Source: Nematostella vectensis (taxonomy: Eukaryota; Cnidaria; Anthozoa; Actiniaria; Edwardsiidae). From it: a stretch of DNA of 64,000 nucleotides. Shown piece by piece: positions 10,001 through 21,600 of the stretch. Made by a program: the position numbers and the translations under genes. The stretch is taken from contig NC_064043.1 in assembly GCF_932526225.1 (NCBI RefSeq), forward strand, positions 12,212,085 to 12,276,084, in the 5' to 3' direction. The notes under the pieces were generated by a model. It was given only the letters and a program-made list of their open reading frames with translations, was not told the origin of the DNA and ran no database searches. The number at the start of each line of letters is the position of its first letter. Within the stretch, counting starts at the first letter, position 1.

Positions 10001-11992
10001 CCACGGTACTTGAGTCAGGAGTTCAACATCCAATTACAGACCAGTGCTCTTTGTCGCCGGACATCAGCATGTTGCCCATTACTGCAGTACCAACAACCGC
10101 AGGATTTACCAGTTCGGAAAGATCAAGCCTTGGCGCATTATCACTAAATCCCCAAAGTGGAATTCCTTTCACTGATGTCAGCATACCCATGGTCTGCACA
10201 CCTCTAGATGGGTTTCCGTGCAGTACGGGTACTAATGTTCTAGACAGTATAATAAGCTTAACACCAGGCAAGATAGGACAATTTGATTCTTCTGTAACAA
10301 TGAATGAAGACTCAACATCTGAGTTGCTTGCAAGCATAATGGGACTGACTAAGACAACAAGTGGTTTATTAGTATCTCAGACTGTTAGCACTCATACTAC
10401 AGCAAGCACTGGGATTATGTCAACCGCTGAACCGCATGTGGAGGAGTTGAATTCAGGGATATCCAGTGAAATGCCAACCTCATTTGGTGGACTTGGAGAT
10501 TTGCTTTCTGGTACTAGCTCCTCCACCCTCACTCCAGGTTTCTTCAGTAACTCAGCTGTGACTGTCTCCTCAGTTGTGACAAGTGATAAATTATTATCAG
10601 GGGGTATCACTTCAACTACATCTCCAATAACGTCTCCTCGGTTGTCACCAATTCGGACAACATCAGAGCAGCCCTGGTTGAATGGGGGAGATGTAAGTTT
10701 TTTTTATTTCTTGTTTGTTTATCCCTTTTGGCATTTAGCAGTTTTTTTTATCAATTTGTTATTAATCTACTGATTATTTTTTTTTTCAACAGACTTCTGA
10801 TTCCTTCAGTTTTCTTGGTGAGTTATTTATGTAGTTGCAGTAGTAGTATTGGCTAGTTGTTATTTTCCCATTTATATATGACATGTTTTAGAATTCCAAT
10901 CCAAAACCTTAGCAAAATAATACAAAGCATCCGTGTCTGTATCGAGCCCCCCCCCCCCCAATATTTCGCAGCCAGCTGCAGCACTTTAATGTCTGCCTTT
11001 CCCCCCCCTTGCTCTGATTGCAATTGATATGAACTAATGTCTTTCTTGGGCTAAGTTTGAATGACATGATTTTACTTGTCATTCCAAACTTAACTAGGAG
11101 TATACAAAGAGTATAAAATTAAAGGCTCTGAAAAAAAATTACAATTTTTTGGGATTATTTTGCTATATCAAAGTTTTATATACTATTTGTACTGTATGCT
11201 CATGTAGTTTGGATATATCGCTTGTGTGCACTAGACCTTTGGAGGTTAATATTCAACGCAATATGACTGGTGCTGTCTCCTCAGATAAAATCATTGTGTC
11301 TCCTGAAAAAGAACGCCACCCTGTCCCAACAGAACTACCTGTTGCTACGATGGACACAGCTTCCCAAGATCTCTTGCTTACACACAAGCATCTACCCATT
11401 GGGGTAAAAAGCAATGCACGACTTTGTAGTTTATTTGGCAACCAGATAAGCTTTCAATTGTAATCAAGTATTAGTACCCAGACACATTGCTATTCCATTG
11501 TACAACCCTTTCATACAGGTCTATGACGAGAAAGGCTTATGTACAGTATTTACTGTTGGAAAGTCATGCTGGAATGGTGTGCACCAAAAAAGCTGTATAT
11601 GTGCTAACCCAGCTCGAGATTATCTTTAAAAATCATCCAAGAATCATGAATCAGATTGCAATAGTGGCTTCTTGAAAAGTTCGTATAGAAAGAGAGTGCA
11701 AGAGAAAACAAATACTTGTGAATCTTGTATATGAAATGCGCGTACCATTTCCATTTTTTTTTGGAAAAGTTGTCGGCCTCGTTTTCTAAACCATCAACCT
11801 TTGTTTCTTTTTTTTTTTCAGATGGAGGCTATTCAGACGATGATGGATGAGAACAGTGTAGACTATGTAAAAAAATTCCAGGATCTGGTAAAGGATATAT
11901 CTGCAGAGAACAATAGCTCTGACAGCAGTGGTTCAGGAAATACCCTCTCCTTCAGAAACATCCTTAGTAAAAACATTCCTGAAGACAAGTAA
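7089..11992 (+). CDS. CRAMP1: CRAMP1-like (Cramped) SANT-domain chromatin protein
   Basis: Six coding exons with continuous phase: 7089-7383, 7747-9420, 9827-10692, 10793-10817, 11285-11403, 11822-11992, giving 1049 residues. The N-terminus is serine-rich. Residues about 127-190 form a SANT/Myb-like domain (RQWESWVNRDKNAFF, then KNKDQVRHFYYRT), followed by the Cramped-family block ELFALMCYGEMRKKVCGG. A CPSC...CAC cysteine cluster lies near residue 418. Exon 3 encodes a Ser/Thr-rich, probably disordered region. The final exon carries the conserved-looking MMDENSVDYVKKFQDLV helix. Cramped proteins are nuclear and affect Polycomb silencing and histone gene expression. Exon 4 is a 25-base microexon and was placed by phase only. 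The start follows an acceptor-like TTTTGCAG; an upstream in-frame ATG at 7026 is less likely. Family identity is strong; the small exons are less certain. Confidence 0.88.
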
Positions 11993-12480
11993 CTTTTCTT
12001 CAACATTCTTAGTAAGAACATCCGTGAAGAGAGATAGCGGATCCAGGTCAACCTCTTCCCCAAAACATTCTTTGTAAGAACATTCCTGAAGACAAATACA
12101 GCCTAAGTTGAACCTCTTCTTCAGAAAGATCTCATTAAGAACATTTCTGAAGGCCAAGTAACAGCTGAAGGTTAACCTCTTCTTCAGAAAGATTATCAGT
12201 AAGAACATACATTAAGACAATTAAAGCCAAAGGTTAGCCCATTCTTCAGAAACATTCTCATTAAGATTATTCACGAAGACCAAGTTAAAAAAAGTTACAT
12301 CTCAGGTAAATCCATTTTTCATAAACATTCTCAGTAAGGTCACCGTGAAGACCTCTTATTCAGAGACATTTTCTCCGATCAACACAGACGACAGCTCGAG
12401 GTCAACTTCTTTTTCTGAATTCAGGAATAACAAACAACATTCATGAAGACAAGGAGTGGTTAGGGGAACATTTTCCTTTA
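11935..12480 (+). repeat. Degenerate ~60-bp tandem repeat over the CRAMP1 3' end
   Basis: About seven diverged units built on a CTTCAGAAACATTCTCAG core followed by TAAGAACATTCCTGAAGACA. The first unit encodes the last dozen residues of CRAMP1 (SFRNILSKNIPEDK) and its stop codon; the others would be 3' UTR. Confidence 0.75.
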
Positions 12481-14434
12481 TTTACAACATTTTAGATACC
12501 AATACAAACATAGGAAAATAATGAAAGTGAAAAAGAAATGAAGAGTTCTTACAAGTATTTTGAAATAAGCTCTATCTCATCCTCAAAATTTGCTTCTCTT
12601 TTTAATTACATTATGGTATTGTTTATATATTAATATTTGAATAGATAAGGTTAACTACAAGCATGCATCCATGCTGCAAGCCAGTCATAGACTATCCATG
12701 TCCTCTGTACTTTGGAAACCATATGACATTACTGAAGAGGTATTCCCAAGTTGCGATGCTTTTAATTCGTTGGTTTGAGTTTTGAGATGAATAAAGAAAA
12801 AAAATTCACATTAGTGTACATTCTATGGACTTAACCATAAGTTATTCTATCAGAGACATTGATACCATAAAAGCTTTTATGCAGCTATTCAATTGGTTTT
12901 TTATCAAAATAAAAATTCTTCAATATTAAAGTTCCCCCTGCCCTCTACTTTATTCTATAACTAATTTTACTTCAGCCTTCCCAGGGTACCAGAGCCTGCA
13001 GACTTCTCTCGTCCAGTGACGCTCAGCAAAAATGCCGCCACATTTTGCTGAGCGCCACTGGATGAGAGAATTCTGGAGGCTTTGGTACCCAGGGTAACTT
13101 CAGCCGCGTTGGCGTATTAACCCCTTAACTTCCTGGCCATTTTGAGCTGATTTTACAAAAAAATATTTTGAGTTTTATATAGCCCGTCAAAGTCAACTGC
13201 TGCAATGGTTTCCAGCAGTTCTTAGCGGTCCCATCCCTTATCCCTCGTCGCGGTGCTAATGCGAGCACAAATATTGATGGTTGCTTAAATTTGTTATGAA
13301 AAATACAGCTATGAGCATATTGGGAGAGTGCCTTAGGACATCATGAAGTCTATTGAGGCATAATTGAGTGGATTCATGGTGATACTTTTCTAGTTTGGCT
13401 TTGCATGGATGAGAAAATAATTTTCCAATGAACCACCACAGCTGTCTTTTATAAACCAAATTGATTCCAAAATTTTTACAATGCTATTCTGGGTCTTAAT
13501 AATCTGGAATTGATTTGTTTGGCCTTGGGGAGACTTATAAAAACAACCCGTCTGAGTGTTGACTGGCCATTCACTCGTGAATTTTTCCCCGGTTCTCCCA
13601 AAATGCTTTGCAATCTCTTATGTCAGCAAGTGGTTTCACAAGCCTTCAAGGATTGAAAATGTGTTTTGAGGCCATGGAAATGGACCTAGAAGATCAGAAT
13701 AAAGCTATCTATTGGTGTCTTGAGATGTGTTTGCCGATCTCTCTCCCTTGTATGGTATTTTGATCTTTTAATTGAGAGGGTCGGTCGAATCTGATGTTTT
13801 CCTTGTTCGATTTGAAATTTATTAAAGAACGTGAGCCATTATTTGGCTGAAGAGTAGTTTCTATCACATTGGTTGGAGCAGATCTTCAAGACCATTATTT
13901 TTAGACTGATGCCCAAGTATCTTCATCTCGTGTTTATTTTGCATTTATGATTTTTTTTAGTTGAGGGTACTTCTCAAAGCCGAAACAGGCCGGCTGAGGG
14001 CTCATTGTGTTAAACTGAAGATTTACAGCACGACCAGTAAAACCTTGAACACCGGAAATTTGTATGGAATGTTTGCTCCGACCAATCATCCGCGGTATAG
14101 TCAAACAGTCAACTAGAAACATGTCTGAATTCTCCTCGTCTGATTCGAATTTTAGGGGATCACGGTTTTAATGGTTTCGCTGTAAATCTTTCGTTCTTTT
14201 TTCACATTTTTGCGGTTTCTCCTATTTTTGGATTCGACCTAAAAATATTTCGAGTTAAAAAAGGTAACGATGAAGACACATTTCGGCACTGTCATCAGCA
14301 TCAGGTCACGACATTTGAGCGCTTCGAAAACAATTCCAATTGAGTGGGATACCTGTCGTGCTAACGCCTGCCATAACTAACCTTAAGATTTGCGAACACA
14401 GACGGAAAAATAATAGGTTTATTGCAGAATCAAG
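12481..14434. other. Intergenic; one foldback element
   Basis: No gene seen between CRAMP1 and ANKRD46. The only clear structure is the palindromic element at 12979-13094. The ANKRD46 5' UTR and promoter should lie near the right end but no TATA or initiator could be fixed. Confidence 0.5.
12979..13094. repeat. Foldback (MITE-like) palindrome
   Basis: Two inverted arms of about 50 bp meet at a loop of about 10 bases. The outer ends are CCCAGGGTACCAGAGCC and its near complement GGCTTTGGTACCCAGGG; the inner ends are GCTCAGCAAAA and TTTTGCTGAGC. The arms differ at several positions, so the element is not new. Confidence 0.75.
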
Positions 14435-17044
14435 ATGTCAGAAAGAGAAAAATGGTCATTACTTATCGCTTCAATGAAGAATGATACATCTATGGTCAGA
14501 AATTTGCTCTGCAGTTACACGGGAAACATGAATTTTGACCGAGATGAAAGAGGTCGAACTCCAATGCATATGGCGGCCATGAGAGGGAATGTAGAAATGC
14601 TTGAACTTCTATATCAACACGGCGGTAAATTGGGAACAGTAGATCTTATCGGAAATACATTGATGCATATGTGCAATCATGTGGACGTGCTACAGTTCCT
14701 AGTAGATCATGGGCTTTCGGCGACAGAGAGGTATAAACCGGCGTGATCCTTTAAATGGGGTGGGGGGGGGGGGGGGGTTGAGACAAGCAAATCAATTGAG
14801 GTTCTTCCTTGATTTGATTGTTTAGGGGTGGGGGGGGGGGTTGAGACAAGCAAATCAATTGAGGTTCTTCCTTGATTTGATTGTTTAGGGGTGGGGGGGG
14901 GGGGGGGTTGAGACAAGCAAATCAATTGAGGTTCTTCCTTGATTTGATTGTTTAGGGGTGGGGGGGGGGGGGGGGGGTTGAGACAAGCAAATCAATTGAG
15001 GTTCTTCCTTGATTTGATTGTTTAGGGGTGGGGAGGGGGTTGAGACAAGCAAATCAATTGAGGTTCTGCCTAGATTTGATTGTTTAGGGGTGGGGGGGGG
15101 GGGTTGAGACAAGCAAATCAATTGAGGTTCTTCCTTGATTTGATTGTTTAGGGGTGGGGGGGGGGTTGAGACAAGCAAATCAATTGAGGTTCTTCCTTGA
15201 TTTGATTGTTTAGGGGTGGGGGGGGGTTGAGACAAGCAAATCAATTGACGTTCTTCCTTGATTTGATTGTTTTGTTTAGGGGTGGGGGGGGGGGTTGAGG
15301 CAAGCAAATCAATTGAGGTTCTTCCTTGATTTGATTGTTTAGGGGTGGGGGGGGGGGGTGAGACAAGCAAATCAATTGAGGTTCGTCCTTGATTTGATTG
15401 TTTAGGGGTGGGGGGGGGGTTGAGACAAGCAAATCAATTGAGGTTCTTCCTTGATTTTATTGTTTAGGGGTGGGGGGGGGGTTGAGACAAGCAAATCAAT
15501 TGAGGTTCTTCCTTGATTTGATTGTTTAGGGGTGGGGGGGTTGAGACAAGCAAATCAATTGAGGTTCTTCCTTGATTTGATTGTTTAGGGTTGGGGGGGG
15601 GTGGTTGAGACAAGCAAATCAATTGAGGTTCTTCCTTGATTTGATTGTTTAGGGGTGGGGGGGGGGGGTTGAGACAAGCAAATCAATTGAGGTTCTTCCT
15701 TGATTTGATTGTTTAGGGGGGGGGGTTGAGACAAGCAAATCAATTGAGGTTCTTCCTTGATTTGATTGTTTAGGGGTGGGGGGGGGGGGGTTGAGACAAG
15801 CCAATCAATTGAGGTTCTTCCTTGATTTGATTGTTTAGGGGTGGGGGGGGGGGGGGTTGAGACAAGCAAATCAATTGGGGTTTTTCCTTGATTTGATTGT
15901 TTAGGGGTGGGGTTGGGGGGGGGGGGGGTTAGAATCTGGGAAAAGTAATCTGTCCCCCTTACTTTCATCCCTTTCTCCCTTCCTCCATTAACACATTCTC
16001 ATGTTTGAATCACTGGCCTTTATTATACCTAGAGATGTATGCGCCCAGACGACTTTGGGCTAATATTTTTAGTTCGTCCATTTACATACTCCTTCTAGAA
16101 TAAAGACAGGCCTTGGACCCATATATGTCATGACCAGCAAACCAAATGATTTAGTTCGACTGAACGATGTACTAAATCGTTTAGGTCGTCTGGACAACAT
16201 TTAGTTTGTCTGACCTTTATACCAGATAGACTATCCAAAAGATGCATTACGTCTGGATGCATTTATACCTCTCTAGTATAAAAATAGCCATTATCTCTAG
16301 CTTTGGTTGTTTTGAAGCTTTTAACGGTTTTTGATGATATTATAAGAAAAATGCCCTTCAATTTATGTTCAACTGTTACCTGTACATACTTGCTGTATAG
16401 AAAAAAAAGAGGGAAAAGATGATGGATTTGATTCATTGAAAACATAGTAAGCTACTTGACACTCATATCTGTTCCACGTCATTCTCTAGCCTAATTAGTT
16501 ATTGGAAGTTAATTATTGGAAATCAATCAATAAATCAATCAGTATTAATAATATTGTATTGTTATTTACCAATCTAAAACTGAAATTCACATGAGGACTT
16601 TATCATCAGTTGATAAAAGGTACCAATTAATCCAATTGATTATTAGTTTTCTTGAGAAAGTACACCAGGATGTTATTTCATGCCATAGGACCAAGTTGCG
16701 AATTATGGCGTAATGGTAAGGAAGAAAATGGCTATTGATGACTAAATAAAAACATTTTCCCTTTTAGGAATATCAATGGCGATACACCACTGGTGCTTGC
16801 AATGCGATTTGCAGCCAAATCAGAAGTGTGTAGGTTTTTAAAGGAGCTTGAACAAAAAGAAATGCTATCAAAATACACATCAGCAAAAGATATGAGCAGT
16901 TGGGAGTATATTTCTGCTGAATTTGGACCTTACAGAATACTAGTTGTATTGCTATTTATAGCTTTGTTATCTCTGTATATCACTTATATTATTATTGGTG
17001 ACCTTCCTAGCAATTCGCAGACACTAGAGCATGTGCTTCATTAG
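14435..17044 (+). CDS. ANKRD46: ANKRD46-like tail-anchored ankyrin protein
   Basis: Two exons, 14435-14730 and 16768-17044, joined in phase 2, giving 190 residues against 228 in human. Ankyrin repeats run through residues about 9-100, with RGRTPMHMAAMRGNVEMLELL and then GNTLMHMCNHVDVLQFLVDHGL, which parallels the human GNTALHLCGHVDTIQFLV segment. Exon 2 continues with INGDTPLVLAMRF, a lysine/glutamate-rich linker shorter than in human, and one hydrophobic segment at residues 156-175 (ILVVLLFIALLSLYITYIII). The tail after it is short. This predicts a C-terminally anchored membrane protein with cytosolic ankyrin repeats; the molecular role of the family is poorly known. The donor GAGAG|GTATAA and the acceptor CCTTTTAG are clear. 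The intron is filled by a G-rich minisatellite. Confidence 0.9.
14751..15935 (+). repeat. G-rich minisatellite, about 18 copies
   Basis: Unit of about 57-70 bp: a run of 7-19 G, then TTGAGACAAGCAAATCAATT, GAGGTTCTTCC and TTGATTTGATTGTTTAGG. Copies are very alike outside the G run. Each unit has an internal hairpin (CAAATCAA pairing with TTGATTTG). It starts about 20 bases after the ANKRD46 exon 1 donor and occupies much of the 2-kb intron. Confidence 0.95.
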
Positions 17045-18632
17045 AGTTAGTCTGTAACCAAAGCACAGAGGGGTTGAAAGAAGAAAAAACAAATAAGAAT
17101 AAATTAGTAAAAAAGCATAGGCAAAATTATTTATACAACTCATAAATCATTCATATGATTGATCAAGGGTCTATGTGTTATTAGAAGACACACACACGCT
17201 TAGCATCGGCATGCACTTACCCAAACTAGATTGTTGCTGAAGGAAACATTATATAAAACAAATATAATTTTTTTTGTCCGTCCACTAATAGATGAACAGC
17301 AGACGTCACGGGGTATCATCATCAGCAGTCACGTTTGTGTTAATGACACGCTGTGATATCAACTGTGCCTCTGTTAGAGGACAGACCCTCAAAAATGTGT
17401 TCTATTTATTAAATATAGTATATATATATAATATAATATATGCCACTCATGCTGCCGATACTCTAAGCCACACATGCGAGAGAGGAAAAAATTGGTTGGG
17501 GGGGGTACTCTTCCCGGAAAAAATAAGGTGGGAGGGGCACTACATACAAAAAGGGGGATCTGTTAAGAAGACTTATATTTTTTGTTGCATTTTCCTTTCA
17601 CTTTCTTTTTCCTTTGGTGGAGTAAGGGGTAGTGTTGTGGGTTCAAGAACCACACAAGCAAATAAAGCTTGGAAATTTTGGAAGACTTTGATATGGCTTA
17701 CAGAAATTGAACAGTCACACTCCTAGCTAAACCCGCCAATATTACTGTAAAGTTATTTATACTACAATTTTTGTTTAAATTTTATTCCATCTGTTTTTTA
17801 CATAATCCCAATCAATTTTTGTAAAGCTCTCCCACATACTCATATTTGCAAGAACATAATCACGATTCTAATGAATTCGTACAATGTGTTTGTTAATAAA
17901 AAAGCTCCAACATTGACCAGTATTGTTAACTTATTCTTGCTCGAATAAGACAAAGAAATGTTACCAAAGAACTTCACAGCACTGTACAACATTAACAATA
18001 CTAGGCACCACAATGCTACATTTATTTCCTGATATTACTGACTTGTTGGCCCAAGTTGCAAGTGTCAATGAAACAAACTGTAGAGTGATTTTCATTAACC
18101 CTGAACTACACTTTTAGCGTATTACACTTTATTGCAATCTAATTCCATTGTTCTCTTTATTACACTTTGATTATCACACTTTGTTTCACGTGTTAATGAA
18201 AACCACTCTAATAGCCAAAGAGTAATAGTCATGAAAAAAAAAAAAAAAAAGAATTTGAGCTTGCTAAAGTACAAAATAATTGATTTAATTTTTTTACAGG
18301 TTTTAACCCCTTCCCCTTTCAGAATCTCCTACTACGCCTCGGACAACACTGCAAAATGCAAAAGTAGGTCACAGCTTGTACTGCAAAGACCAGGATATTA
18401 TAACTTGTATCTGCTGACTCACTAAACAGTTTTCATTGAATCGGTGATAGCACATGGCTAGTTATGTTAACACTGTATTTTTGTGAAAGAATGAAATTTC
18501 TTTGGCACCCAGACATTACTTACAATCAACTTATCCATAACAAACAGCCAGGCTTCATGTCTATTTGTTTACATGTAAACAAAACATTAGAAATAACCTA
18601 ATCAAAATTGGATAAAATTCTATAACTGTATA
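17045..18632. other. Intergenic between ANKRD46 and ATP6AP1 (tail to tail)
   Basis: Contains short microsatellites, a poly-A run near 18234 and one small inverted-repeat element (18080-18211). Short open frames in this stretch (such as 17292-17726) have no recognisable content. The 3' UTRs of both convergent genes must lie here. Confidence 0.5.
18080..18211. mobile_element. ~131-bp MITE, copy 1
   Basis: Ends are inverted: TAGAGTGATTTTCATTAA at the left and TTAATGAAAACCACTCTA at the right. The same terminal sequence and the same length recur at 56623-56754, so this is a dispersed family. The internal part is T-rich with TTACACTTT motifs. Confidence 0.75.
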
Positions 18633-21600
18633 TTAGCCTTGTACAGTGCTTCCAATATTGATTCCAGGACCTCTTGGGTCATCAAATCTATCCATGGTGG
18701 TGATACTGAACACTGCCATCACTCCAAAGAAAAGAATCATTAACAGCACGCCGACTGTCAATAGACCCATCAAGATGGGGATGGAAAAGAAGCCAACACA
18801 ATCATAGGCATATGAGAAGCGGCCATTCTCGATGCCATAGGCTTGTACCTATATGAAGACACAAATGTTAAAACATTGAGAAAACAGTGACAAATATGAT
18901 GACTGATGTGTGTAATTTTGGCTGCATGAATTTTGAAATAGGGGTACACCTTATTTTACTATGAAAATCAATTTGACAAGATAGTGAATTTTTAGTTCGT
19001 GATGTCAAATAGGCACATGTTGTTTTGCAAAATATGCAGAATTATTATTTTCACGGAGTGTAATTATATGACATTTCAGTAATACTTCCTTCATCAGGAT
19101 GACAGATAAATAACAGATACTGTAAATATATGATGAGACAAACAACAGGTCATGTGCACACACACCACCCATTGGATGAATGACCAGCGGCTGCACAGAT
19201 CATGGGGAGTCCCATATCGCGATTTAGACTTTTTGGTGCCAAGCTGTTGTTTTTAACAATCAGTTAGGGCTCTTCTTGCTTGTGTGCATCAGTGTCCATG
19301 AGGCCAACTACCAGCACATATGGTCCGTTAAGCAGACCATGGTCTGTCTGACTTAAGTGATCAGGCACTTACTAAATGATCATATTTTGCGTGTCCTGAA
19401 GGTAACTTGTAATCTGAGCCCAGTGTAACTGATGTACACTAAAGCATAAAATATTATACACCAGCCCCCTTGAGATGGAGAAATGACTGCCCTTGATTTG
19501 TATAGTACCACACAGTGTTATAATGGTACAAACATACCTGGAAGTCCAGGAACCGAATGGCAGAACCATTTCCCTTGAAGGTAGCATTGTAGCAGTGGTA
19601 AGACATCTGCATTGGAATCTGGACTTGCTGTTGACAGGGATATGTCTTTTCGAGATTCCAGTCACCCCCAGTAGCTGTGAGCTTCATCTCCTTGCAGTAC
19701 CAGGCTCCTTGGGTCAGGTTGAATGTAACTCTGTTTAACATGAAAGAAACAAGATGAGCATCCATGCTCTGTATTATAGTCTGTATTATAGATCCAAAGG
19801 ATCCGGATTCATTGTACTTTCCTTTTATTTGTTCATGATTATAAGGAAAGAGAAAGCTTTTGTCAACCTCCTCTCTTAGAATGTAATGTGACGGCTATAA
19901 AGCCATGAAATACCTTAATTATTGTTTTTTTTAATACTGGAAGGGCAATCCAAAATTTCTTACAACAACAACTACAATAATAATGTACTGTTGACAATAT
20001 TCCCGGGTCCTTTGGCCCTTTTGGTGGTTAGATATTACCTTAGCTTAAAAGTGCTCAGCTCAGTAGTCTTGAGGTTAAGGTCGACACTGCAAGAAATGAC
20101 AACAAAATCACACAATAAGCACTATGAGTACTAAGCACTATAAGTAATAAGAAAAAAAAAGAAAGATGATTTTTAACATTGTTGTCCAGATTCTGCTCAA
20201 TTGCATAGTATATTATACACAACGGAAAATATTTTACCACCTTGGGTCAGTAAAACTTAATGTGTTGCAAGTTCATTCAATGTAATATAGCTGATGGTAG
20301 CTTCACCTCCTATAGTGGAATACAACTTTTTTAATCTTTTTTTTAAAAAAAGATTGTACAATCATATACATTCTCCACACAAGCTGGTAAATATTTTTAC
20401 ATTTGTTAATGTCAAAACCATAATGCAAGGCAATCAGAGTGCCATTTTATTCTTGTAACAAACACTGGGTCACACATGGCATCCATCCCCATTCCCCCCA
20501 GAAATATTTTCAATAAAATACTTTTCATCAATCAGTTATTAAAAGTGGATGGTTATCTTTCAAATTGACTGTGAATATTTTGAGAAGGGCTTCTGGAATT
20601 ACGCGCTTGTGCGGAAGCGCGTAATTTGACTTTTTCTGTGTAATCCGCATAAACCACAAATTTCCACGTAATCCCGCGTAATTTGGCTAAATTTTGAAAT
20701 ACAAAACATTTAAGTGCACAGCTGATGTGTTCTTTTAGGGTTCTTACCTCTATTTCTCAAAAATAAGAGATATATTTTTTCGTAAGAGTGCGATATTTCG
20801 AACTGAATTTCGAAAACAATAAAAACGACTAGGCGTTCTTTGATAAATCGCGAAGGCCTAGGACTAATAATAAAATACCTTTTTTAATTGGCTGGTGGCT
20901 AGGAGCCAATGAAAACTTGCCTAAGATATTTTCACGCAAAAAAATTAACCTTTTCAAGTTATTTCGTGCTTTCCTTCAGTACAAAATGTAGTTTGGGCGT
21001 AACAGTTGATATTCCGTGTAATTTAGCGCATAATTCAGTAAAGAATCCCGCAAAATTTTGATTTTTAAAGAAAAATGTATTGCGAAAATCCCGCATAATT
21101 TAGCGCCTAATGATTGATTTTCCACATAATTTAGCAAAAAATCCTGTGTAATTTTGAGTTTTTTTCCGCGTAATTCCAGAAGCCCTGTTTGAAACATAAA
21201 AAAAAAATTTAAAAAAATTGGTTGCTAAGTGGGATTATCTTAAAATAGACCGCAAGGTGTGCATGTATCTACTACAACAATTATTGCAGTTTTAGAAATG
21301 TTTCACTGTAATTTCAAGTATATACACAGTACAAGAAAAAGAGCGAGAAAGAGACAGCAAAAAAAGAAAAAAAAATGTCATGATGTGGGACTCAAACCTT
21401 GCACTACTATGGAATTTGTGTCATGAATCCGTCTGAAAAGCGTTTTTTTAATTGCTGGCTTCTTCTTATCATTTGAGGGACTCAAGAAAACATGCCCCAT
21501 TTCAGCTCCTTTTTCCGGACAAAAAACAAAAATTTGAAACACAATTAATCCCAATACTGACATGCCATATGAGTTTTGCACATTAACAATCTAGGAAAGG

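Noticed and set aside
14707-15968. Proline-rich frames on the minus strand of the ANKRD46 intron
   Set aside because: They are the complement of the G-run minisatellite and have no independent support.
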